DNA from: an uncultured Bacteroidales bacterium
GTDB lineage: Bacteria > Bacteroidota > Bacteroidia > Bacteroidales > FEN-979
Length of the DNA stretch: 41,249 nucleotides
Direction: 5' to 3'
Assembly (NCBI GenBank): GCA_903929315.1
Contig: CAIYUC010000023.1
Coordinates: 1 to 41,249 of the forward strand
This document shows, in pieces, positions 25,837 through 33,679 of this stretch; the first letter of the stretch is position 1, and the number at the start of each line of letters is the position of its first letter. The position numbers and the translations under genes were made by a program. Under the pieces are notes generated by a model. The model did not search any database, was not told the origin of the DNA, and saw only the letters and a list, made by a program, of their open reading frames with translations.

Positions 25837-26613
25837 ATGGCAGTTCAAAAGCAATATATTGAATCCTTGGAGGAAATGGTCTTCAAGAACCGGAATAAGG
25901 AATATGGGGCCTATCTACTCAGGAAAAAATACAGTAAATATGTATCTATTAGTTTATTGATAGCGCTCCTTGTCATCGGGTCTCTTATTGCCTATCCGGT
26001 TATTGCCGCGTATATGGCTAAAGTAAAAACCGTAGTTGTGGACAAGGACGTTACCGCTGATATGATGGAAATTGCTAAAACGGAAACACCGCCACCGCCA
26101 CCACCGCCACCACCGGCTGATGAGATCGTGAAACAAATAGTATTCAAAGCCCCTATTGTTAGTACGGATACCGTTGAAGAAACAATGGTTTCCCAGGAAG
26201 ACCTTAATGCAAAACCTTCCAATGCCCCGCCTCCGTCAGATGAAGAAATAGCCCCGACAGAAGTAAAGAGCCAGGTTGTTGAACAGGTTGAAAAACCGAC
26301 ACCTTTTACTGTTGTAGAAGAGATGCCTGGATTTCCCGGTGGCGAAGCTGAAATGTATAAATTTATCACTACCACCATAAAATACCCCGAGGAAGCAAAA
26401 GAACTTGGTATCCAGGGAAAGGTATTTGTTAATTTTGTTGTTGAACCGGATGGATCCATCAGCGAGGTAAAACTGATCCGTGGTATAGGAGGCGGATGCG
26501 ATGAGGAAGCAATCCGTGTCGTAAAATCAATGCCGAAATGGATTCCCGGAAAGCAACGTGGTGTTCCTGTGAGGGTTTTCTTCAATCTCCCTATTAAGTT
26601 CACACTCCAGTAA
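25837..26613 (+). CDS. tonB: TonB energy-transducing protein
   Basis: 258 aa. The cytoplasmic start MAVQKQYIESLEEMVFKNRN-KEYGAYLLRK is typical of Bacteroidetes TonB, followed by one transmembrane helix at about residues 35-55. A proline-rich spacer (PPPPPPPPP) spans the periplasm. The C-terminal TonB domain includes MPGFPGGEAEMYKFITTTIK, YPEEAKELGIQGKVFVNFVV and MPKWIPGKQRGVPVRV. It completes exbB-exbD-exbD-tonB. Confidence 0.94.
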   Translation: MAVQKQYIESLEEMVFKNRNKEYGAYLLRKKYSKYVSISLLIALLVIGSLIAYPVIAAYMAKVKTVVVDKDVTADMMEIAKTETPPPPPPPPPADEIVKQIVFKAPIVSTDTVEETMVSQEDLNAKPSNAPPPSDEEIAPTEVKSQVVEQVEKPTPFTVVEEMPGFPGGEAEMYKFITTTIKYPEEAKELGIQGKVFVNFVVEPDGSISEVKLIRGIGGGCDEEAIRVVKSMPKWIPGKQRGVPVRVFFNLPIKFTLQ

Positions 26614-26638
26614 TTTAGAACCTTTCCAAATTTTTCCG

Positions 26639-26714
26639 AAAGAAACTTTTTGTAATTTTGCACTGTTAATTCATTGCAGGAAATTTCTAAAAGTTTCTTT
26701 TTTTTCGTTTCCTG
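26639..26714. terminator. hairpin with T tract after tonB, with a promoter-like box in its loop
   Basis: aaagaaactttt (26639-26650) and aaaagtttcttt (26690-26701) are exact complements, and the right arm runs into a T-rich tract. In the loop, TAATTTTG at 26653-26660 fits a -7 box and could serve hdrC (ATG 26776). A second, nested pair is caggaaa/tttcctg (26677-26683, 26708-26714). The region may therefore combine termination of tonB with initiation for hdr. Confidence 0.5.
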
Positions 26715-26775
26715 TTGTTAAATATTTCACAGATCAATTTTGTTTTTTTATTGTTTGTATTCTCATTTGAACGAA

Positions 26776-27345
26776 ATGATTACACTTGGATTAGAGGAAA
26801 AGAACACGTTTCTGGAAGCTATAAATAAAAAAAGCGGGGCTAATGTGCTCAATTGTTACCAGTGCGGCAAATGCGCTTCCACTTGCCCCGTTTCTGACTA
26901 TATGGATTTCCGGCCGAGGGAGATCATGCAGATGATCAAGCTGGGGATGAAGGAAGAAACATATATGTCCAATTCTATGTGGTTTTGCCTTACCTGCGCA
27001 GCTTGCAGCGGACGGTGTCCCCGTGAAATCGATATTCCGGCTGTAATGGAAGCCATACGTCACCTGGTGATCGAAGAAAATTACCGCTCCACCTCAAAAA
27101 AGGTTAAAGATATCCGCAAATTCCATGAGATTTTCCTGGAAATGATCAAACGTTACGGACGGAATTATGAACTTCGTATGATGGCTGAATTCAATATCCG
27201 TACACGGAATTTCTTTAAGGATATGAACCTTGCCCCCAAGGCCTTGCTGAAAGGGAAAATCCCCTTGGGCCACGAAAGCACCAAAAGTGCAAAAGCCATC
27301 AGGAAGATGTTCGAATTGGCAGGCAAACTTGAAAAAAGAAAATAA
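26776..27345 (+). CDS. hdrC: heterodisulfide reductase-like subunit C
   Basis: 189 aa from ATG 26776; an upstream non-ATG frame would add only hydrophobic residues. It has two [4Fe-4S] motifs: Cys27-x2-Cys30-x2-Cys33-x3-Cys37 (CYQCGKCASTCP) and Cys71-x2-Cys74-x2-Cys77-x3-Cys81 (CLTCAACSGRCP). HdrC carries electrons between HdrA and the HdrB active site. It is the first gene of the cluster hdrCBA-flxDCBA, with a 36-bp gap to hdrB. The basic C-terminal half, without further clusters, is normal for bacterial HdrC. Confidence 0.93.
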   Translation: MITLGLEEKNTFLEAINKKSGANVLNCYQCGKCASTCPVSDYMDFRPREIMQMIKLGMKEETYMSNSMWFCLTCAACSGRCPREIDIPAVMEAIRHLVIEENYRSTSKKVKDIRKFHEIFLEMIKRYGRNYELRMMAEFNIRTRNFFKDMNLAPKALLKGKIPLGHESTKSAKAIRKMFELAGKLEKRK

Positions 27346-27381
27346 TCACATTTAAAAGCATTAAAAAATTCAATTCATTAT

Positions 27382-28329
27382 ATGAAGAAGCTGACATATT
27401 TTCCCGGTTGTTCGGCTCATGGTACCAGCGAGGAATTTGATCACACACTTAAACTCGTGATGAAGACGCTGGATGTTGAGCTTGAAGATATCCCGGACTG
27501 GAATTGCTGCGGAGCCACATCCGCACATGTCATGACCGAAACCCTGGCACTGGCGCTTCCTTTACGTAACCTCGTCCTTGCAGAACAACTTGAGAGTAAA
27601 ACAATGGGAATCGCTTGTGCATCCTGCTATTCAAGGATGAAGATGACAAAGGTACAGATGGATGGAAATTTGGACCTGGCCAAGAAGATCAATTCCACGA
27701 TTATCCAGGAAGGTAATTACAAGGGAACAGTGGATGTAAAATCCATGTTGCAGTTTTGTTACGAAGATATAGGATTGGAAACGATCAGGAGTAAAGTAAC
27801 AAAAAAACTAAGCGGATTAAAAGTTGCCTGCTACTATGGTTGCTTGCTCACACGGCCGAAAGCCATCACCCAATTTGATTCTCCTGAATACCCGATGTCA
27901 ATGGACCGTATCATGGAAGCATTGGGAGCAGAAGCTGTGGAATTCGATTACAAGACCGAATGTTGCGGCGCTTCCTTTTCTATTTCCAACACCGATGTTG
28001 TTTTATCCCTAAGCGGAAAAATACTGGAAGTTGCAAAAGAAAGCGGCGCTCACCTGATCGTTGTGGCCTGTCCGCTTTGTCAGTCAAACCTGGATATGCG
28101 TCAACCGGATATCGTGAAAATATCAGGCTGGAAATACACTATTCCGATCCTGTATTTCACGCAGCTCATGGCGCTCGCATTTGGTTTTCCCAGGGAAGAT
28201 CTGAGACTTAATAAAAATATCGTTCCGGCAGAAGACGCATTATCCAATATCGGGAAAATACAGGAAACTCCGCAGAAAGTGATTAAAACCAAAAAAGCTG
28301 TTGCAGCAGCAGAAAGCGAGGTTGAATAA
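27382..28329 (+). CDS. hdrB: heterodisulfide reductase-like subunit B (two CCG domains)
   Basis: 315 aa. The two CCG domains each carry a cysteine set for a non-cubane [4Fe-4S] cluster. The first is Cys10-x31-Cys42Cys43-x35-Cys79-x2-Cys82, an exact match to CX31-39CCX35-36CXXC. The second is Cys154-x39-Cys194Cys195-x34-Cys230-x2-Cys233, one residue short in the last spacer. In methanogens HdrB reduces the CoM-S-S-CoB disulfide; in bacteria the substrate is unknown and is thought to be a disulfide such as DsrC trisulfide or another thiol carrier. The stop overlaps the hdrA start by one base. A charged tail of about 40 residues follows the second domain. Confidence 0.94.
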   Translation: MKKLTYFPGCSAHGTSEEFDHTLKLVMKTLDVELEDIPDWNCCGATSAHVMTETLALALPLRNLVLAEQLESKTMGIACASCYSRMKMTKVQMDGNLDLAKKINSTIIQEGNYKGTVDVKSMLQFCYEDIGLETIRSKVTKKLSGLKVACYYGCLLTRPKAITQFDSPEYPMSMDRIMEALGAEAVEFDYKTECCGASFSISNTDVVLSLSGKILEVAKESGAHLIVVACPLCQSNLDMRQPDIVKISGWKYTIPILYFTQLMALAFGFPREDLRLNKNIVPAEDALSNIGKIQETPQKVIKTKKAVAAAESEVE

Positions 28330-30302
28330 TGGCAAGAGTAGGCGTTTTCGTTTGTTTTTGCGGCGCCAATATAGCCGACTTCGTTGACGTACCCAAGGTG
28401 ATCGAAGAAACAAAAAAGATCAGGGAAGTTAAATATGCAATTGAATATAAGTATATGTGTTCGGATCCGGGCCAACAAATGATCCGGGATGCTATCGTTC
28501 AGCAGAAACTTACTTCAGTTGTCGTGGCAGCCTGCTCTCCCAGGATGCATGAAAAGACCTTCAGAAAAGCATTGTCTGACGCAGGTATGAATCCGTACCT
28601 GCTGGAAGTTGCCAATATCCGCGAACATTCTTCCTGGGTACATCAAAAGGACAAGAAAGCCGCTACGGATAAAGCAGCCGACCTGATCCGTATGGCCGTT
28701 GCAAAATCAATTGCCAACGAACAGTTGCATGAGATCTCGGTGCCAGTGACAAAGAGAGCGCTGGTTATCGGCGGTGGCATTGCCGGCATCCAGGCAGCCC
28801 TTGATATTGCAGATGCAAGGATCCCGGTGACACTCATAGAAAAAAGCCCCTCCATCGGCGGTCGGATGGCTCAGTTGGATGAAACCTTCCCGACCCTCGA
28901 CTGCTCCCAATGTATCCTGACCCCGAAAATGGTGGATGTGGCCTCGCATCCTTACATCGAACTGATCCCTTATTCGGAAGTGATCGAACTTACTGGTTAC
29001 GTAGGTAATTATAAAGCTAAGATCAGAAAAAAGGCATCCTATGTCAATTTCAGCAACTGTACAGGTTGCGGCGCCTGCTGGCTGAAATGCCCGGTAAAAG
29101 TGCCGAATGAATACAACATGAACATTGACAAAAGAAAGGCTATTTATACACCATTTCCCCAGGCTGTTCCCAATAAACCGGTGATCGATGCGGAACATTG
29201 TACCATGCTTTTAAAAGGTAAATGTGGTATTTGTGCAAAAGTATGCGAAAAAGGCGCTATCGATTTTAAAATGCAGGATGAGGTCATTGAAAGGGAAATT
29301 GGCGCTGTTGTGATTGCCACCGGGTACGATCTATGGGATCCGAAACCGTATGAAGAATATGGCGTAGGCCGATTCAAGGATATCATCACTTCCCTCGAAT
29401 TTGAACGAATGGTCTCAGCCAACGGACCGAGCGGGGGTCTTCCTCTTCGTCCATCCGATGGAAAAGTGCCAAAGAATGTTGTCTTCATTAAATGCATCGG
29501 TTCCCGCGACGAATCCAAGGGGATTGAATACTGTTCCAAGATTTGTTGCATGTATACCGCCAAGCATGTTGTTCTCCTTCACCATAAGGTTCATGATTCT
29601 CACGCCTATGTTTTCTATATGGATATACGGGCTGCGGGAAAAGGATACGAAGAATTTGTTAAAAAAGCCCAGGTTGACACTGCTGCAACATATTTACGGG
29701 GACGGGTTTCAAAGATTTACAAGAAAGGAGATAAACTGATGGTCAGGGGAGAAGATGCCCAGATCGGACAGGTGGTGGAAGTGGAAGCCGACCTCGTAGT
29801 ATTGGCAACGGCCATCACAGCACCTAAAGATAATCCTGCTCTTGCAAGATTGTTGGGCGTTTCCTATGATAAATACGGTTTTATGTCGGAGGCACATCCC
29901 AAGCTCAGACCGGTGGAAACGGCTAAAGCAGGTATCTTCCTTGCAGGTTGTACCCAGGCGCCGAAAGATATTCCTGATACGGTTGCACAGGCTTCAGCCT
30001 GCGCAGCCAAGGTTTGCGGCCTTTTTGCAGGGGATACCATGAAGAAAGACCCGATGATCTCAAAGGTCAATACTGAATTTTGTTCCGGCTGCCTGAATTG
30101 TATCCAGGTATGTCCATACCAGGCAATTGTCGAAGAAGAGATCCCGATGGGACACGGTTCAAAGGAAATGCGGACCGTTTCCAAGATCAATGAAGGCGTC
30201 TGCCAGGGATGCGGTTCGTGCGTGGCCATTTGCCGTAGTATGGCAATCAGCCTGGCTGGTTTTACAGATCCTCAAATCATTAACGAGATAGTTGCAATCT
30301 AA
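28329..30302 (+). CDS. hdrA: heterodisulfide reductase-like subunit A (FAD, multiple [4Fe-4S])
   Basis: 657 aa, the flavin-bifurcating subunit. The N-terminal domain has Cys9, Cys11, Cys44 and Cys69. A Rossmann FAD site follows at Gly148-Gly153 (VIGGGIAGIQAAL). DCSQCILTPKMVDVA (Cys192, Cys195) is diagnostic of HdrA. Inserted ferredoxin clusters sit at Cys244/247/250/254 and Cys291/299/302/306. Two C-terminal ferredoxin motifs follow (CSGCLNCIQVCP and CQGCGSCVAICR, the latter with Arg in place of the usual Pro). Family members split electrons from one hydride donor between ferredoxin and the HdrB disulfide. No selenocysteine is needed. Confidence 0.94.
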   Translation: MARVGVFVCFCGANIADFVDVPKVIEETKKIREVKYAIEYKYMCSDPGQQMIRDAIVQQKLTSVVVAACSPRMHEKTFRKALSDAGMNPYLLEVANIREHSSWVHQKDKKAATDKAADLIRMAVAKSIANEQLHEISVPVTKRALVIGGGIAGIQAALDIADARIPVTLIEKSPSIGGRMAQLDETFPTLDCSQCILTPKMVDVASHPYIELIPYSEVIELTGYVGNYKAKIRKKASYVNFSNCTGCGACWLKCPVKVPNEYNMNIDKRKAIYTPFPQAVPNKPVIDAEHCTMLLKGKCGICAKVCEKGAIDFKMQDEVIEREIGAVVIATGYDLWDPKPYEEYGVGRFKDIITSLEFERMVSANGPSGGLPLRPSDGKVPKNVVFIKCIGSRDESKGIEYCSKICCMYTAKHVVLLHHKVHDSHAYVFYMDIRAAGKGYEEFVKKAQVDTAATYLRGRVSKIYKKGDKLMVRGEDAQIGQVVEVEADLVVLATAITAPKDNPALARLLGVSYDKYGFMSEAHPKLRPVETAKAGIFLAGCTQAPKDIPDTVAQASACAAKVCGLFAGDTMKKDPMISKVNTEFCSGCLNCIQVCPYQAIVEEEIPMGHGSKEMRTVSKINEGVCQGCGSCVAICRSMAISLAGFTDPQIINEIVAI

Positions 30303-30307
30303 TTCTA

Positions 30308-30799
30308 ATGGAAACTCAAATAAAAGAAACCCAGGGGAATGTCGTTAGCATTGAAAATCCCGGTATTGTTGCTCCTGCCAACTGGCAGCCTGTAATAATG
30401 GGAATTTTATGCAACTGGTGTTCCTATGCCGGTTCCGACCTCACAGGAACATCCCGTACACAGTATCCTCCCAATATCAGGATCATACGGGTACCATGCT
30501 CCTCAAGAGTCGATCCCTGGTTTATCATCAAATCCTTACAAACCACAGCGGATGGCGTACTGGTTTCCGGTTGTCATCCCGGTGACTGTCACTATATAGC
30601 AGGAAATTACTATGCACGTCGCAGATTTCTTGTCATAAAGAAACTGTTGAACTTTGTGGGATACCATGAAAACAGGGTTCAATTTTCCTGGGTTTCTGCT
30701 GCCGAAGGACCGAAATTCGCCAAAGTGGTTCAAAAAGTCACGGATGATATCAAGAAATTAGGACCTCTTCATAAATATAAAAAGGAGAATCTGAAATAA
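30308..30799 (+). CDS. flxD: MvhD/FlxD-like [2Fe-2S] electron-transfer subunit
   Basis: 163 aa. Five family cysteines are present: Cys35 and Cys38 in MGILCNWCSYAGSD, Cys64 in VPCSSRVDP, and Cys89 and Cys94 in SGCHPGDCHY. MvhD links the electron-input module (hydrogenase or, as here, Flx) to HdrA. No hydrogenase genes are present, and flavin/NAD-binding flxA lies downstream, so the donor is NAD(P)H rather than H2. The gap after hdrA is 5 bp, and the stop overlaps flxC by one base. Confidence 0.9.
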   Translation: METQIKETQGNVVSIENPGIVAPANWQPVIMGILCNWCSYAGSDLTGTSRTQYPPNIRIIRVPCSSRVDPWFIIKSLQTTADGVLVSGCHPGDCHYIAGNYYARRRFLVIKKLLNFVGYHENRVQFSWVSAAEGPKFAKVVQKVTDDIKKLGPLHKYKKENLK

Positions 30800-31650
30800 T
30801 GGACTACACAAAACAAATACAGGAGATCGCGACAAAATTGTTTACCGATGGGAAGATCGATATCTTTATCGGTTACAGGAAAAACTCCTTTGACGACAAC
30901 CAGGTGCCTGTCCTAATCACTCATCCAGCTGATATTTCCAGGCTGGTGTTTGACGATAAATCGGTTTTCAATCTTACCAACTACCTGAAGTTTGAAAACA
31001 CCCGGAATAAGCGGGTAGGGATCATTGTAAAAGGTTGCGATAGCAGGGCATTGAATATGCTGATGACAGAGAACCAGGTTAAACGACAGAATCTTTATGT
31101 GATCGGCATTAGTTGCACGGGGGTGCTAAATGAACAAGGGGCAAAAGCACAGAATTGCCTTGAATGTGTCATGCCGGATGCGGTGGTTTACGATGAAATC
31201 CTCGGAACCCCTGCCGGCAAGAAAGAATATATCGTCAATGCTGATATTACAGCATTGGCAACTCAAGGACTTGTCGAACGCGGAGAATATTTCCAGGATA
31301 TTTTTGAGAACTGTATCCGCTGCAATGCCTGTCGTCATTCCTGTCCTTTATGTTATTGTGAGAAATGCTGTATTGACCAGGAAACATCAGCGCTCTACAA
31401 TGGAGCCAACACCGTTTCCAGCGCTTTTCACGCTTTAATGACCTGGTCATTGCATCTTGCAGGACGTTGTGTTGATTGCAGGAATTGTGAAAAAGCATGC
31501 CCCAGCCATCTTCCATTGCATTTGCTTCATAAGCAGAATGAAATGGTCATTTACGAGAATTTCCAGCATCATCTTGCCGGAATGGAAAAAGATGACAGGG
31601 GTGCATTTTACAAATACAGCCTGAGTGATCCTGATGATTTTATACTATAA
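30799..31650 (+). CDS. FlxC-like 2x[4Fe-4S] subunit with FrhB-like N-terminus
   Basis: 283 aa. The N-terminal half contains VKGCDSRALNML, as in FrhB/FdhB-type proteins. Two ferredoxin sets follow, Cys172/175/178/182 (CIRCNACRHSCP, with extra cysteines in LCYCEKCC) and Cys224/227/230/234 (CVDCRNCEKACP). The second is followed by LPLHLLHKQNEMV, an Hdr-type helical motif. It should pass electrons between FlxA/B and FlxD. The assignment as FlxC rather than FlxB rests on gene order (hdrCBA-flxDCBA, the mirror of flxABCD-hdrABC). Confidence 0.82.
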   Translation: MDYTKQIQEIATKLFTDGKIDIFIGYRKNSFDDNQVPVLITHPADISRLVFDDKSVFNLTNYLKFENTRNKRVGIIVKGCDSRALNMLMTENQVKRQNLYVIGISCTGVLNEQGAKAQNCLECVMPDAVVYDEILGTPAGKKEYIVNADITALATQGLVERGEYFQDIFENCIRCNACRHSCPLCYCEKCCIDQETSALYNGANTVSSAFHALMTWSLHLAGRCVDCRNCEKACPSHLPLHLLHKQNEMVIYENFQHHLAGMEKDDRGAFYKYSLSDPDDFIL

Positions 31651-31664
31651 TTCAAGACCTTACT

Positions 31665-32732
31665 ATGAGCTTTACAGTTTTCGAAACAGATAAAAACGGC
31701 CTTCAGAAGTTCTACGAAGGGATCATCGTGAACAACGACACTTACGCCCCGGTGGAGAAGTTTGGGAAATTTGATTTTAAAAAGGTCGCGAAACTTTCCG
31801 AATGTGATCCCGATTCCCCGATCGATCTTACCATGAGCGTGAAACCCTTATTTTTCCCAAGATCTGCCAAGGTAATGAAATATGAGGAAAACCGTGCAGG
31901 TACGACCGTCAGCGAAGTGGACGAAGATCCTTTGGGAGGAAAAAGAGTGATACTTGGGGTAAAACATTGCGACGCCCGTGGATTACAGGTGCTGGATAAA
32001 GTTTATAAATGGGATTATATCGACACGGATTACCAGAAAAGAAGGGAAAACACGGTGATCATTTCTCCTCGTTGTGATAAGTCTGGTGTCAATTGTTTTT
32101 GTACTTCGCTGGATTATGATGTTGAGAATTCTGATGCCCATGATGTCCGGATCGTGAACGGATTGAATGAGAAAATTTACATACAGGCAATTACGGAAAA
32201 AGGGGAATCTTTTTTAAAAGACTCTGGCATCTGGCATCCGGCATCTGGCATCGACTCATCTGAAGAAATCAATAAACAGTACAAATCATTCGAAGCCTCA
32301 TTCCGTCTGAAAATGAACTACGCGGAAATCAATGCAAAACTTCAGAAGGCGTTCGATTCCCCTGAATTCGATGAAATATCAAAGAATTGTATAAGCTGTA
32401 ATACATGTGCATTTATTTGTCCGACCTGTCACTGCTTCAAGATCTCTGATGAGAAGGTAAAAGATACCGGGTTACGTTATAAAAGCTATGATTCCTGCAA
32501 TAATGGTTATTTCACGTTAATGGCAGGCGGTCATAACCCCAGGCCGGTAAAATATCGCCGGTGGCGTCAAAGGGCAATGCACAAATTCGTTTATTATAAA
32601 GAACGCTTTGGCGTGAACCTTTGTGTTGGATGCGGGCATTGCGCCATCGCCTGCCCGGTGAACATCAGCATCTTTGATGTGGTGAACCAGGTTTCAAATT
32701 CAATGCAGGAATTCAAGAATGCAGTAATGTAG
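31665..32732 (+). CDS. FlxB-like 2x[4Fe-4S] subunit (hydrogenase beta/AsrA-like)
   Basis: 355 aa. GVKHCDARGLQVLDKVYKWD and IISPRCDKSGVNCFC are typical of sulfhydrogenase beta and anaerobic sulfite reductase A-like proteins. Ferredoxin sets lie at Cys242/245/248/252 (CISCNTCAFICP) and Cys320/323/326/330 (CVGCGHCAIACP). It should carry electrons from FlxA flavin to the Hdr module. It is odd in containing a 28-bp heptamer array in frame, encoding SGIWHPASGI at residues 187-196. An 8-bp array fills the gap to flxA. Confidence 0.84.
   Translation: MSFTVFETDKNGLQKFYEGIIVNNDTYAPVEKFGKFDFKKVAKLSECDPDSPIDLTMSVKPLFFPRSAKVMKYEENRAGTTVSEVDEDPLGGKRVILGVKHCDARGLQVLDKVYKWDYIDTDYQKRRENTVIISPRCDKSGVNCFCTSLDYDVENSDAHDVRIVNGLNEKIYIQAITEKGESFLKDSGIWHPASGIDSSEEINKQYKSFEASFRLKMNYAEINAKLQKAFDSPEFDEISKNCISCNTCAFICPTCHCFKISDEKVKDTGLRYKSYDSCNNGYFTLMAGGHNPRPVKYRRWRQRAMHKFVYYKERFGVNLCVGCGHCAIACPVNISIFDVVNQVSNSMQEFKNAVM
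32224..32251 (+). repeat. in-frame heptamer array within flxB
   Basis: The four 7-bp units ctggcat, ctggcat, ccggcat and ctggcat encode SGIWHPASGI between an ESFLKD stretch and a charged helix. The same unit lies in the FISUMP domain at 19749-19776 and at 18-31. A 28-bp insertion alone would change the frame, so flanking bases must have compensated. Confidence 0.9.
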
Positions 32733-32751
32733 AAATTATAAAAATTAAAAT

Positions 32752-32799
32752 TTCACTTTTTCGCTATTTCCCTATTTCACTATTTCACTATTTAATATA
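32752..32799. repeat. 8-bp array between flxB and flxA
   Basis: The units ttcacttt, ttcgctat, ttccctat, ttcactat, ttcactat and ttaatata keep an exact 8-bp period and end on the A of the flxA ATG (32799). The unit ttcgctat is the reverse complement of atagcgaa at 16151-16166. The other gaps in this cluster are 36 bp or less. Confidence 0.88.
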
Positions 32800-33632
32800 T
32801 GGAACAATTATTAGTACCTGCAATTTGTAAAATTGATAAGATCATCGAGGAGACCCCTGATGTCAGGACTTACCGTTTAAAATTCAAGGATCCTGCACTG
32901 TTTGATACATTTTCATGGCTGCCGGGACAGTTCGTGGAATTCTCCCTTCTGGGTCGTGGCGAATGTACGTTTTGCATTGCGTCGTCAGTGACAAGGAAAG
33001 GGTATTTCGACTGTTCGATCAAAAAAGCCGGGATAGTTACGGCAGATATACACTCCATGCTGGATGAAGGAATGGATGTCGGTATCCGTGGACCTTATGG
33101 TAACTGGTTCCCAATTGAAGAGATCAAAGGAAAGAACCTGCTTTTTGTCGGTGGAGGTATCGGCCTGGCACCTTTACGATCTTTGATCCAATATTGCATC
33201 GACAACAGGAACGATTATAAGGATTTCACTATTCTTTATGGAGCAAGAACCTCCAAAGACCTGGTTTATAAAGAAGAGATCGAAGAATGGCGGAAAGATC
33301 CAACGTTAAAGGTCATTCTTACCATTGATAAACCCGAAGATACCTGGAATGAGAATGTAGGAGTTGTTCCGAAAGTCCTCGAAGAAATCGTAAAGCCATC
33401 GATTGAGAACACAAAGGTCATTACCTGTGGTCCCCCGATCATGATAAAATATACCCTTTTGTCACTCGACAAATTGGGTTTCGATCCGAAAAATGTCATT
33501 ACTACCCTTGAAATGAAAATGCAGTGTGGCTTGGGAAAATGTGGCCGCTGCAATATCGGGTCCACGTATGTTTGTAAAGATGGCCCCGTCTTCACCTATG
33601 AACAATTGAAGGCCCTGCCGGATGAATTTTAG
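32799..33632 (+). CDS. flxA: FlxA-like NAD(P)H-oxidising flavoprotein with C-terminal [2Fe-2S]
   Basis: 277 aa, ferredoxin-NADP reductase superfamily. The FAD-binding barrel includes DVRTYRLKFKD, WLPGQFVEFSLLG and the GECTFCIASS segment. The nucleotide site is LLFVGGGIGLAPLRSLI. The C-terminal MQCGLGKCGRCNIG plus YVCKDGP binds [2Fe-2S], as in dihydroorotate dehydrogenase K and sulfhydrogenase gamma subunits. FlxA feeds electrons from NADH into the Hdr complex. The stop codon lies inside the first unit of an inverted heptamer array (33631-33679). A decayed 25-codon copy of its 3' end occurs at 40993-41067. Confidence 0.9.
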   Translation: MEQLLVPAICKIDKIIEETPDVRTYRLKFKDPALFDTFSWLPGQFVEFSLLGRGECTFCIASSVTRKGYFDCSIKKAGIVTADIHSMLDEGMDVGIRGPYGNWFPIEEIKGKNLLFVGGGIGLAPLRSLIQYCIDNRNDYKDFTILYGARTSKDLVYKEEIEEWRKDPTLKVILTIDKPEDTWNENVGVVPKVLEEIVKPSIENTKVITCGPPIMIKYTLLSLDKLGFDPKNVITTLEMKMQCGLGKCGRCNIGSTYVCKDGPVFTYEQLKALPDEF

Positions 33633-33679
33633 TGAACAACTAACAGTTAATAGTGAATAATTGTTCACTGTTAACTGTT
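33631..33679. repeat. inverted heptamer array at the flxA 3' end
   Basis: Seven consecutive 7-bp units: agtgaac, aactaac, agttaat, agtgaat, aattgtt, cactgtt, aactgtt. The right half is close to the reverse complement of the left, with one extra unit on the left, so it can fold. It begins in the flxA stop codon and ends inside the last codons of the minus-strand chimeric ORF (stop at 33671-33673). Confidence 0.88.

Noticed and set aside
25992..26663. 223-residue minus-strand open frame over tonB
   Set aside because: It is antisense to a clear TonB gene and its glycine runs mirror the TonB proline codons.
26776..33632. Methyl-viologen-type [NiFe] hydrogenase linked to Hdr
   Set aside because: Only the MvhD-like subunit is present; there are no large or small hydrogenase subunits, and FlxA provides an NAD(P)H site instead.
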